In this document: one piece after another, positions 42,324 through 48,840 of the stretch
Position numbering within the stretch: position 1 is the stretch's first letter
Layout: the number at the start of each line of letters is the position of its first letter
Source: Actinoplanes nipponensis
GTDB taxonomy: Bacteria; Actinomycetota; Actinomycetes; Mycobacteriales; Micromonosporaceae
DNA: 48,840 nucleotides
Reading direction: 5' to 3'
NCBI RefSeq assembly: GCF_016862275.1
Contig: NZ_BOMQ01000083.1
Span: 1-48,840 of the forward strand
The notes under the pieces: model-generated
What the model saw: the letters and a program-made list of their open reading frames with translations, nothing else
Told to the model about the DNA's origin: nothing
Database searches by the model: none
Made by a program: the position numbers and the translations under genes

Positions 42324-43673
42324 ATGGCCGTCATCGAGCTGGGGCTCGTCCACTCCGGCGGCGGCGAAGAGGCCGACGACCCGCCCCGGCGCCCGCCGGG
42401 ACGGCGGGACCTGCGGCGCGTGCTCGTGGCCGCGGTGACCGCCCTGTGCGTGCTCACCGTCACCGGCTCGGCGCGGCCCGACCCGCGCGGGCTGCCACAG
42501 CTCTGGAGCATCGCCTACGAGCAGGGCACGGGCGCCTTCATGCTGAACGGCGACAGCGTCTACGTGCTGACCCAGCCGGGCGCCGACCAGCTCGCCGCGT
42601 ACGACCTGCGGACCGGCGCGAAGCGCTGGTCCCGCCCCTCGCCGGACGAGGCGAGCTGGCTCAGCGAGATCGCGGCCGGCGCCCTGCTGCTGCCGGCCGG
42701 GATGGCGACGGCGGAATACCAGGAGGCGGACGGCTCGACGGTCACCCGCGACCTCAGCCGGGACACGGCCGCGGTCGACGCCGCCACCGGCCGGCAGCTC
42801 TGGCGGCAGGCCGGCGAACTGATCACCGTCGCCGGCGACCGGGCCCTGCTCGGCGAATGGAACGCCGACGGCGACGAGATCACCACCTTCCGCGTGGTGC
42901 GGGTACGCGACGGCGGCACGGTCTGGTCCCGCCCGGGCCGCGACGTCGACTCCTGGGTCATCGACACCGCCGTCGGCGCGACCCGCGACCGGCTGGTCAC
43001 TCTCACCGCCGGCGGCCGGGCCGAGGTGGTGGACCTGGCCGACGGCTCGCTGCTGACCACCGGGAACCTGCCCGACGTCCCGCAACCGCGGCAGCAGGAC
43101 GACTACACCGCCATGACCCTGGACGGGCGGCAGCTCTACCTGGACCGCAGCCGGGACGGGCGGATGACCGTCACCGCCTTCGACACCGAGACGCTGCGCC
43201 AGCTGTGGCAGACGGCGCGAGCGGCGCCCGGCGGCATCTACGGCTGCGGCCCGGTCGTCTGTGTCACCGGACCCGACGGGACCGAGGGCCGCGACCGCCG
43301 GACCGGCCGGCCGCGCTGGCGGATCCCCGGCGCCGCCAACGCCTTTCCGCTGCGCAACGGCCTGCTGCTGGTCGACGACGACGAGACCGGCGCCCGGCAC
43401 CGCCTGGTCGACAGCGCGACCGGCCGGCAGATCGCCGACCTGGGCACCGCCGCGCCGGTGTGGGACTTCCGGCTCGACGGCACGCCGTACGTGCTGGCGC
43501 ACCCCCGGACCCCGGGCGACCTCATGCTGATCAGCCGGGTGGATCAGCGGACCGGCGAGACGCTGCTGCGCGGCACGATCCCGGCGGTGCAGGACTTCGG
43601 CTGCCAGAGCAAGGACGCCCTGGTCGTGTGCGCCACCCGGGACAGCCGGCTGACCGTCACGGACGTCGGCTGA
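42324..43673 (+). CDS. Membrane-anchored PQQ-like beta-propeller protein
   Basis: A 449-residue protein with a cytoplasmic N-terminus beginning MAVIELGLV, a membrane helix (about 33-50) and an extracytoplasmic propeller. Repeated strand patterns such as AAYDLRTGAKRWSRP, AAVDAATGRQLWRQAG and TAFDTETLRQLWQTA are of the PQQ/quinoprotein-like type. Cofactor-binding residues are not evident, so this is likely a scaffold or sensor. It lies 25 nt after the GGDEF gene. Its 3' end overlaps prfA by 17 nt tail-to-tail. Confidence 0.75.
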   Translation: MAVIELGLVHSGGGEEADDPPRRPPGRRDLRRVLVAAVTALCVLTVTGSARPDPRGLPQLWSIAYEQGTGAFMLNGDSVYVLTQPGADQLAAYDLRTGAKRWSRPSPDEASWLSEIAAGALLLPAGMATAEYQEADGSTVTRDLSRDTAAVDAATGRQLWRQAGELITVAGDRALLGEWNADGDEITTFRVVRVRDGGTVWSRPGRDVDSWVIDTAVGATRDRLVTLTAGGRAEVVDLADGSLLTTGNLPDVPQPRQQDDYTAMTLDGRQLYLDRSRDGRMTVTAFDTETLRQLWQTARAAPGGIYGCGPVVCVTGPDGTEGRDRRTGRPRWRIPGAANAFPLRNGLLLVDDDETGARHRLVDSATGRQIADLGTAAPVWDFRLDGTPYVLAHPRTPGDLMLISRVDQRTGETLLRGTIPAVQDFGCQSKDALVVCATRDSRLTVTDVG

Positions 43674-44748
43674 TCTCCGTCTCGCCGGCCAGCCGGGCGG
43701 CCCGGTCGGCCTCGGCCAGCGCGTCGAGCACCGGATCCAGCTCGCCGCCGAGCACCAGATCCAGGTTGTACGCGGTGTAGCCGATCCGGTGGTCGCTGAT
43801 CCGGTTCTGCGGGAAGTTGTACGTCCGGATCCGCTCCGAGCGGTCCACCGTGCGCACCTGGAGCTTGCGCGCGTCGGAGGCGGCCGCGTCGGCCTGCTCC
43901 TGCGCCATGGCCAGCAGCCGGGACCGCAGGATGCGCATCGCCGACTCGCGGTTCTGCAGCTGACTCTTCTCGTTCTGACAGCTCACCACGGTGCCGGTGG
44001 GCAGGTGCGTGATCCGTACGGCCGAGTCGGTGGTGTTGACCGACTGGCCGCCGGGCCCGGACGAGCGGAACACGTCGACCCGGATGTCGCCCGGCTCGAT
44101 GTGCACGTCGACGTCCTCGGCCTCGGGCAGCACGAGCACCCCGGCGGCGCTGGTGTGGATGCGCCCCTGCGACTCGGTGACGGGCACCCGCTGCACGCGG
44201 TGCACGCCGCCCTCCCACTTGAGCCGGGACCAGACCCCGTGGCCGCCCTCGGGCACACCCCTGGTCTTCACCGCCACCGAGACGTCCTTGACCCCGCCCA
44301 GGTCGGAGTCCTGGGCGTCGATGACCTCGACGACCCAGCCGTGCTTCTCGGCGTACCGGGTGTACATCCGCAGCAGGTCGCCGGCGAACAGCGCCGACTC
44401 CTGGCCGCCCTCGCCGGCCTTGATCTCGACGATGACGTCCTTGGCGTCGTGCGGATCGCGCGGGATCAGCATCTCGCCGAGCTTCTCCTCCAGCGGCGCC
44501 AGCGCGGCCGCGACCACCTCGACCTCGCCGGCGAACGACGGGTCCTCGGCGGCCAGCTCCCTGGCGGCGGCCAGGTCGGCGCGGGCCGCCTCGAGCTCGA
44601 CGTGGGCGGTGTAGAGCGGCGCCAGCTCGGCGAACCGGCGCCCGACGCGGCGCACCAGGGCCTGGTCGGAGTGGATGGAGGGGTCCTCCATCTGCTTCTC
44701 CAGGTCCGCGTACTCGGCAAGCAGCGTGGTCAGCCGGTCGGTGCTCAT
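43657..44748 (-). CDS. prfA: Peptide chain release factor 1
   Basis: Reads UAA and UAG stop codons. The 363-residue protein has the codon-recognition PVT tripeptide (189-191) and the peptidyl hydrolysis GGQ (233-235) in RSSGPGGQSVNTTDSAVR, the substrate of PrmC. The GPGGQSVNTTD form, with Ser and Thr, is a known actinobacterial variant of GAGGQHVNKTD. ATG at 44748 has GGCGGC upstream. It follows rpmE across a strong stem-loop and converges on the propeller gene. Confidence 0.97.
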   Translation of the reverse strand: MSTDRLTTLLAEYADLEKQMEDPSIHSDQALVRRVGRRFAELAPLYTAHVELEAARADLAAARELAAEDPSFAGEVEVVAAALAPLEEKLGEMLIPRDPHDAKDVIVEIKAGEGGQESALFAGDLLRMYTRYAEKHGWVVEVIDAQDSDLGGVKDVSVAVKTRGVPEGGHGVWSRLKWEGGVHRVQRVPVTESQGRIHTSAAGVLVLPEAEDVDVHIEPGDIRVDVFRSSGPGGQSVNTTDSAVRITHLPTGTVVSCQNEKSQLQNRESAMRILRSRLLAMAQEQADAAASDARKLQVRTVDRSERIRTYNFPQNRISDHRIGYTAYNLDLVLGGELDPVLDALAEADRAARLAGETEISRRP

Positions 44749-44789
44749 GGGGTGCCGCCTTCTTCGGTCGTCTGGCCGGGGAAACACGA

Positions 44790-44825
44790 ACGGCGCCCGA
44801 CCCCGGGAACCGGGGTGGGCGCCGT
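44790..44825 (-). terminator. Strong stem-loop between rpmE and prfA
   Basis: ACGGCGCCC-G-ACCCCGG pairs with CCGGGGT-GGGCGCCGT around a GAA loop: 16 base pairs with a single bulged G. It begins 8 nt past the rpmE stop and lacks a T tract. It should terminate or attenuate rpmE transcription, so that L31 is made in excess over release factor. Confidence 0.75.
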
Positions 44826-44833
44826 CGAGGCAG

Positions 44834-45058
44834 CTACTTCTTCTTGGCCGCGTTGACCTTCGCGTACTTCGCCTGGAACTTGGCGACCCGGCCCGCGGTG
44901 TCCAGCACGCGCTGCTTGCCCGTGTAGAACGGGTGGCAGGCGCTGCAGGTCTCGACGCGGATCTCGGCGCCCTTGGCGGTGCTGCGGGTCGTGAACGTGC
45001 TACCGCAGGAGCAGATGACCTCGGTCGAGGTGTACTCCGGGTGGATTCCGCTCTTCAT
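44834..45058 (-). CDS. rpmE: 50S ribosomal protein L31 (zinc-binding form)
   Basis: A 74-residue ribosomal protein of the C-plus type, with zinc ligands Cys16, Cys18, Cys38 and Cys41 (ICSCGS; ETCSACHPFYTG). Presence of all four Cys makes it the zinc-containing paralogue that can be displaced under zinc limitation. ATG at 45058. It is divergent from the RNA-repair cassette; a 229-nt spacer holds both promoters. In Mycobacterium and Streptomyces rho lies upstream of rpmE, so the cassette appears to be inserted there. Confidence 0.96.
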   Translation of the reverse strand: MKSGIHPEYTSTEVICSCGSTFTTRSTAKGAEIRVETCSACHPFYTGKQRVLDTAGRVAKFQAKYAKVNAAKKK

Positions 45059-45163
45059 GGTGTCTCGGTCCCTCTCGATGATGTGGTCGCCGGGTCGCCG
45101 TCAGCACCGAACCGCCCCGCTAGGGCGGACGACTCGAGCGTGAACCGGAACCATTGCTGGCCG

Positions 45164-45224
45164 ATGGACCAGTCTGCCATGCCACCTGCCCCGATCAGAA
45201 ATCAGGAGGCACTGCTTGGTCCAT
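45164..45224. promoter_or_regulatory. Inverted repeat upstream of the RNA-repair cassette
   Basis: ATGGACCA (45164-45171) and TGGTCCAT (45217-45224) are perfect inverted copies 45 nt apart in the rpmE/ligase spacer, and weaker complementarity continues inward (GTCTGCC versus AGCAGTGCC). It may be a paired operator or a leader hairpin controlling the cassette. No cognate regulator is encoded in the window. Confidence 0.35.
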
Positions 45225-45287
45225 GGTCGATAACGTGAGCGGCCCCCGTCGCATTCCCGCGGCGGCTGCGCACGGAGGGAAAGTGTC

Positions 45288-46361
45288 ATGACGCTGCTCG
45301 CGGACGTCCTCGACCCGGCCGAACTGGCCACGGCGGTCGAAAACGGGCACGTGCGGGTCCAGCGTCACCCGGCGCGGCCGTACGAGATCTACAACTACAC
45401 CGAGGCCTGCCAGTACGCCGGCGCCTGGACCCCCGTCACCCTGGCCTGCCGGGGCCTGATCGTCTCCGGTGACACCGTGCTGGCCCGCCCGTTCGGCAAG
45501 TTCTTCAACCACTCGGAGAGCCACGCGCCGCAGCTGCGCCTGGACGCGCCGGTGGCCGTGACGGACAAGGCGGACGGCAGCCTCGGGATCATCTACCGGG
45601 ACGGGGACGAGCTGGCCGTCGCCACCCGCGGCTCGTTCGCGTCGGAGCAGGCCCGGCACGCCACCGCGGTGCTGCGCACCCGCTACGCCGGCTTCGTGCC
45701 GCCCGCCGGGCTGACCGTGCTGGTCGAGATCGTCTACCCGGGGAACCGGATCGTGCTCGACTACGGCGACCTGGACGACCTGATCCTGCTCGGCGCGGTC
45801 GACATCGCGACCGGGCGCACCTTCGGGCCGGCCGCGGTGCCGGACTGGCCGGGCCCGGTGGTCGACTCGTTCGGGTACGCGACGCTGGCCGAGGCGCTGG
45901 CCGCGCCGCCGCGGGACGGGCGGGAGGGGCTGGTGGTGCACCTCACCGACTCCGACGAGCGGATGAAGATCAAGTACGCCGAGTACGTGCGGCTGCACCG
46001 GCTGGTGACGGGGCTGTCCGCCCGTACCGTGTGGGAGGTGCTGGTCTCCGGCGGCGACCTGGACGCGCTGACGGAACCGCTGCCCGACGAGTTCCACGCG
46101 TGGGTCACGGCCGTGGCCACCGAGCTGACCGAGGCGGTGGCGACCCTGGCGAAGGCGGTCGAGGCGGAGTTCGCGGCGATCGTCGCGGAGCTGCCGGACG
46201 GCTGGGGACGGCGCGAATTCGCGGGCCGGGCCGTGCGCAGCGAGCACCGGGGCGCGCTGTTCCTGCGTCTCGACGGCAAGGACTACCGTCCCGGGCTGTG
46301 GCAGCTCGTCCGCCCGGCCGGCGACGTCACCCCCGGCGGCAACCAGGTGAGTGAGGAATGA
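45288..46361 (+). CDS. T4 Rnl1-like RNA ligase
   Basis: ATP-dependent RNA ligase of 357 residues that seals 5'-phosphate to 3'-OH RNA ends. Nucleotidyltransferase motif I is Lys94 in TDKADGSLG. Upstream are the Rnl1-type ACRGLIV (53-59) and LARPFGKFFN (65-74). Motif IIIa is VLVEIVYPGNR (Glu147), motif IV is REGLVV (212-217) and motif V is MKIKYAEY (Lys227, Lys229). The order and spacing match T4 RNA ligase 1, with a helical C-terminal domain. A GGAGGG precedes the ATG at 45288. It overlaps the kinase gene by 4 nt (ATGA). Confidence 0.9.
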   Translation: MTLLADVLDPAELATAVENGHVRVQRHPARPYEIYNYTEACQYAGAWTPVTLACRGLIVSGDTVLARPFGKFFNHSESHAPQLRLDAPVAVTDKADGSLGIIYRDGDELAVATRGSFASEQARHATAVLRTRYAGFVPPAGLTVLVEIVYPGNRIVLDYGDLDDLILLGAVDIATGRTFGPAAVPDWPGPVVDSFGYATLAEALAAPPRDGREGLVVHLTDSDERMKIKYAEYVRLHRLVTGLSARTVWEVLVSGGDLDALTEPLPDEFHAWVTAVATELTEAVATLAKAVEAEFAAIVAELPDGWGRREFAGRAVRSEHRGALFLRLDGKDYRPGLWQLVRPAGDVTPGGNQVSEE

Positions 46362-47254
46362 CCAGACTGCTGATCACCCGCGGGCTGCCCGCCTCGGGCA
46401 AGACCACCTTCGCGCGCAAGCTCCAGCCGCAGGTCGTCCGGGTGAACCGGGACGACCTGCGGCGGATGCTGCACGGGCAGCGGCTGTTCACCCAGTGGGC
46501 CGAGAGCCAGGTGACGCACGCCCAGCGGGCCGCCGTGGAGGCGCTGCTGCGCGCGCACGCCGACGTGATCGTCGACGACACCAACCTGCGGGCCAAGACG
46601 GTACGGGAGTGGGCCGAGCTGGCCGCGCGCTTCCAGGCGTCGTTCGAGGTGCACGACTTCACCGACGTGCCGCTGGAGGAGTGCCTGCGCCGCGACGCCG
46701 ACCGGGCCGAGGACGAACGGGTCGGCGAGGCCGGCATCCGCCGCATGCACGAGCGCTACCTGGCCGGCCGGAACCTGCCGCTGCCCGTCCCGTACGTGGA
46801 GCGGGGCGGCCCGGGCGTGGTGTACGACCCGGATCCCGAACTGCCGCCGGTGGTGCTCGTCGACATCGACGGCACGGTGGCGCTGATGAACGGCCGCAGC
46901 CCGTACGACTGGGACCGGGTCGGCTCGGACACGCCGAACCCGGCGGTCATCGCGGCGGTACGGGCCATGCACGCGGCCGGACACGCCATCGTCTTCTGCT
47001 CGGGACGCGACGCGGTGTGCCGGGCCGAGACCGAGGCCTGGCTGGATCTTTACGTGGACGTGCCGTACGAGGCACTGTTCATGCGGCCGGAGGGCGACTC
47101 GCGCAAGGACGCGATCGTCAAGCGGGAGATCTTCGACCGGGAGATCCGCGACCGGTGGCGGGTGGTCGGGGTGTTCGACGACCGCCAGCAGGTGGTACGC
47201 ATGTGGCGCGCCCTGGGGCTGACCGTGTTCCAGGTGGCGGAGGGGGACTTCTGA
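46358..47254 (+). CDS. T4 Pnkp-like polynucleotide 5'-kinase/3'-phosphatase
   Basis: Bifunctional end-healing enzyme, 298 residues (T4 Pnkp has 301). The kinase half has the P-loop GLPASGKTT (9-17), NRDDLRR with Asp32/Asp33, VIVDDTNL and a lid arginine region RRDADRAEDERVG. The HAD phosphatase half has DIDGTVALMNGR (169-180; nucleophile Asp169), IVFCSGRD, RPEGDSRKDAIVKRE and FDDRQQVV. It would convert 5'-OH and 2',3'-cyclic phosphate or 3'-phosphate ends to ligatable ends. It overlaps the ligase genes on both sides (ATGA; TGATG), so all three are coupled. Confidence 0.93.
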   Translation: MTRLLITRGLPASGKTTFARKLQPQVVRVNRDDLRRMLHGQRLFTQWAESQVTHAQRAAVEALLRAHADVIVDDTNLRAKTVREWAELAARFQASFEVHDFTDVPLEECLRRDADRAEDERVGEAGIRRMHERYLAGRNLPLPVPYVERGGPGVVYDPDPELPPVVLVDIDGTVALMNGRSPYDWDRVGSDTPNPAVIAAVRAMHAAGHAIVFCSGRDAVCRAETEAWLDLYVDVPYEALFMRPEGDSRKDAIVKREIFDREIRDRWRVVGVFDDRQQVVRMWRALGLTVFQVAEGDF

Positions 47255-47886
47255 TGGCCGGGCAGGACGGGAAGTACCCGCGAACTTTCCACCTGCCCGA
47301 CTCCCCCGGCGCCGGCGCGGACGACAAGATCCAGCACGATCTGTCCTGGCTGGACGGCGAGCTGGTGGTCACGGAGAAACTCGACGGCGGCAACCTCACC
47401 TTCACCCGCGACGCGATGTACGCCCGCTCGGTCGACTCCGGCACCCAACCGTGGGACCGGCCGGCCAAGGCGCTCTGGGCGATGACGGCGTACCGGATCC
47501 CCGACGACTGGCGGGTGTGCGGCGAGTCGATGTGGGCCCGGCGCAGCATCGCCTACACCGACCTGCCCGGCGTCTTCATCGTCTTCGGCATCTGGGACGA
47601 GACCGGCACCCTGCTCGGCTGGGACGACACAGTGGACTGGGCGCAACGGCTGGAGCTGCCGGTGGTTCCGGTCCTGTACCGCGGTGGCAGCCTCACGGAG
47701 GCCCGGGGGGCGTGGGCGAGGTGCCGCGATCCCGAGAGCTCCGAGGGTTTCGTGGTACGCAGCGCGGGGCGCATCCCGGCGGCGGAGTTCTCCCATCGGG
47801 TGCTGAAGTGGGTTCGCGAGGACCACGTCCGGACGGATGCGGCGTGGCGCCACCGGGATGACTTTCCGCTTAACGAGTTCGCGTGA
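47254..47886 (+). CDS. Short Rnl2-like RNA ligase family protein
   Basis: A 210-residue nucleotidyltransferase. Motif I is Lys42 in TEKLDGGNLTF, motif Ia ARS (58-60, Arg), motif III GESMWARRSIAY (Glu91), motif IV SEGFVVR (Glu164) and motif V VLKWVR (Lys185). This is the adenylyltransferase core of the RNA ligase 2 group. T4 Rnl2 has an additional C-terminal domain that is missing here, so the protein is about the size of the catalytic domain alone. The ATG at 47254 shares 1 nt with the kinase stop. It may be a nick-sealing ligase that complements the Rnl1-like one. The gene ends just before the repeat array. Confidence 0.85.
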   Translation: MAGQDGKYPRTFHLPDSPGAGADDKIQHDLSWLDGELVVTEKLDGGNLTFTRDAMYARSVDSGTQPWDRPAKALWAMTAYRIPDDWRVCGESMWARRSIAYTDLPGVFIVFGIWDETGTLLGWDDTVDWAQRLELPVVPVLYRGGSLTEARGAWARCRDPESSEGFVVRSAGRIPAAEFSHRVLKWVREDHVRTDAAWRHRDDFPLNEFA

Positions 47887-47926
47887 GCGGGTGGCGGTGT
47901 GGGGTCGGGGGACCGGCTCTGTCGGC

Positions 47927-48840
47927 GATGTTGTGGAGCCGTCGGCCGCCCGGGGGTGCTCCGAGATCCGTGGCGTTTTCGGGGCCTGTTGGGTGGATCT
48001 TGTGGAGGCGGGGTGCGTTCGGCGGGGTGAGCGTCACAAGATCCGGGCTTGTGGCGGCGGCGCGAGCCGATCTTGGGGAGGTGCGGCTCGTTGAGTGGGG
48101 TCGCCGCTTCAAGATCCAAGCTCGACCAGATCTTGTGACGTGGTGGCACGTTGAGCGGGCCGGTCGCTACAAGATCCGCGGACCGCTCATGTGAAGCCGG
48201 GGCGGGTTGGCCAGGGTCGGCGCCACAAGATCCGAGCTTCCGGCGGCGGCACGAGCCGATCTTGGGGAGGTGCAGCTCGTCGAGCAGGGCCGCCGCCCCA
48301 AGATCCAAGCTCGAGGGCAGCGCAGCCAGATCTTGTGGCGTGGTGGCACGTTGAGCGGGCCGGGCGCCACAAGATTCACGCGCAGGCGACAGCACGGCCC
48401 GCCCTTGTGAAGCCGTAGCGCGTTGGACAGGGGTCGGTGTCACAGAGTTCGCGCACAGGCGACAACACGGCTCGATCTTGTGGAATGGTGGCGCATCCAG
48501 CGGGGTGGACGCCACAAGATCTGCACTCAACGGGCCAGCAGGAGCCGATCTTGTGAAGATGCGACCCCTCGACCACGGCAGCCGCCCCAAGATCCCGAAC
48601 TCAAGGAACCACACGGCCCGATCTTGTGAAGTGGTGACGCGTGGGGCAGGCGACAGCACGGCACGCGCTTGTGAAGCCGTGGCGCCGCTGGAAAGGGTCG
48701 GTGCCAGAACCCGCGCGCAGGCGACAACACGGCTCGATCTTGTGAAGTATCGGCGCATTCAACGGGGCTGACGCCACAAGATCCGCACACGACCGACAGC
48801 ACAACTCGACCTTGTGGAGCGGTCGCACCCTCAGCACGGA
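47927..48840 (+). repeat. Array of ~13 imperfect 72-73-nt repeats with inverted-repeat ends (unknown type)
   Basis: No gene-like sequence is seen from 47887 to the window end. Instead a 48-nt element recurs at about 47996, 48069, 48129, 48185, 48258, 48329, 48401, 48474, 48547, 48620 (truncated), 48665, 48736 and 48808 (cut by the window edge), with a degenerate copy at 47927. Good copies begin GATCTTGTGG and end CCACAAGATC, so each can fold into a 9-12-bp stem with a loop of about 24-28 nt. Spacers of about 23-25 nt between elements are also related (CAGGCGACAACACGG-like); the 48129-48185 pair has a shorter spacer. Most steps are 72-73 nt. Frames stay open on both strands, but the protein readings look like repeat translation only. 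The right boundary is outside the window. Confidence 0.88.

Noticed and set aside
47553..48758. Long minus-strand reading frame (about 400 codons) over the repeat array
   Set aside because: Its product is only the translation of the DNA repeats; it is also antisense to the RNA ligase gene and has no family likeness or ribosome site.
47927..48840. CRISPR array
   Set aside because: Repeats are imperfect, spacers resemble one another, and unit length (48 nt repeat, about 24 nt spacer) and the lack of cas genes do not fit.

Overview
The window is high-GC actinobacterial chromosome. It was read from sequence only, with no database search. Gene order and family content point to the Micromonosporaceae, with an Actinoplanes-like genome the best guess. 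The supporting features are GTG starts, a NucS mismatch endonuclease instead of MutS/L, DivIVA-type coiled-coil proteins beside methylmalonyl-CoA genes as in Streptomyces, the atp/glyA/prmC/prfA/rpmE block, and a DUF6297-like ABC exporter partner.

Layout. 1-2649: propionate/methylmalonyl-CoA genes (meaB, thiolase, epimerase). 2930-6046: two tandem DivIVA-like coiled-coil proteins (Scy/FilP type) separated by a strong terminator. 6177-7334: AI-2E family transporter. 7335-8150: a scar made of a decayed IS3-type transposase remnant and a broken GNAT gene. 8155-15717: hydrolase, small zinc-ribbon-like protein, aldehyde dehydrogenase, an ABC exporter pair, nucS and two membrane proteins. 15803-19160: a large FtsK/SpoIIIE-type ATPase coupled to a coiled-coil membrane protein. 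19193-20909: DrrAB-type exporter. 20944-24943: hydroxyacyl-CoA dehydrogenase, murA (with Asp in place of the catalytic Cys), cobalamin adenosyltransferase and membrane proteins. 24958-34752: the F1Fo ATP synthase operon on the minus strand, in which an LCP (LytR-CpsA-Psr) gene sits between atpD and a short, displaced atpC. 34749-45058: glyA, an SDR, two TsaC/Sua5 paralogues around a low-molecular-weight tyrosine phosphatase, prmC, prfA and rpmE. A GGDEF gene and a beta-propeller gene are inserted on the opposite strand between prmC and prfA.

The most unusual part is the right end. Divergent from rpmE is a tightly coupled three-gene RNA-repair cassette (45288-47886): a T4 Rnl1-like RNA ligase, a T4 Pnkp-like 5'-kinase/3'-phosphatase, and a short Rnl2-like ligase. 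Directly after it comes a gene-free array (about 47927 to the window edge) of some 13 imperfect 72-73-nt repeats. Each repeat is built around a 48-nt element whose ends are inverted copies of GATCTTGTGG/CCACAAGATC, with compensatory arm changes between units. It is not a CRISPR array and I do not recognise it.

How the genes work together. The first block, together with the adenosyltransferase at 23603, forms most of the accessory set for B12-dependent methylmalonyl-CoA mutase. The atp block supplies oxidative phosphorylation. prmC, prfA, rpmE and the TsaC/Sua5 proteins serve translation. The RNA-repair genes would heal and seal broken RNA, typically nuclease-cut tRNA.
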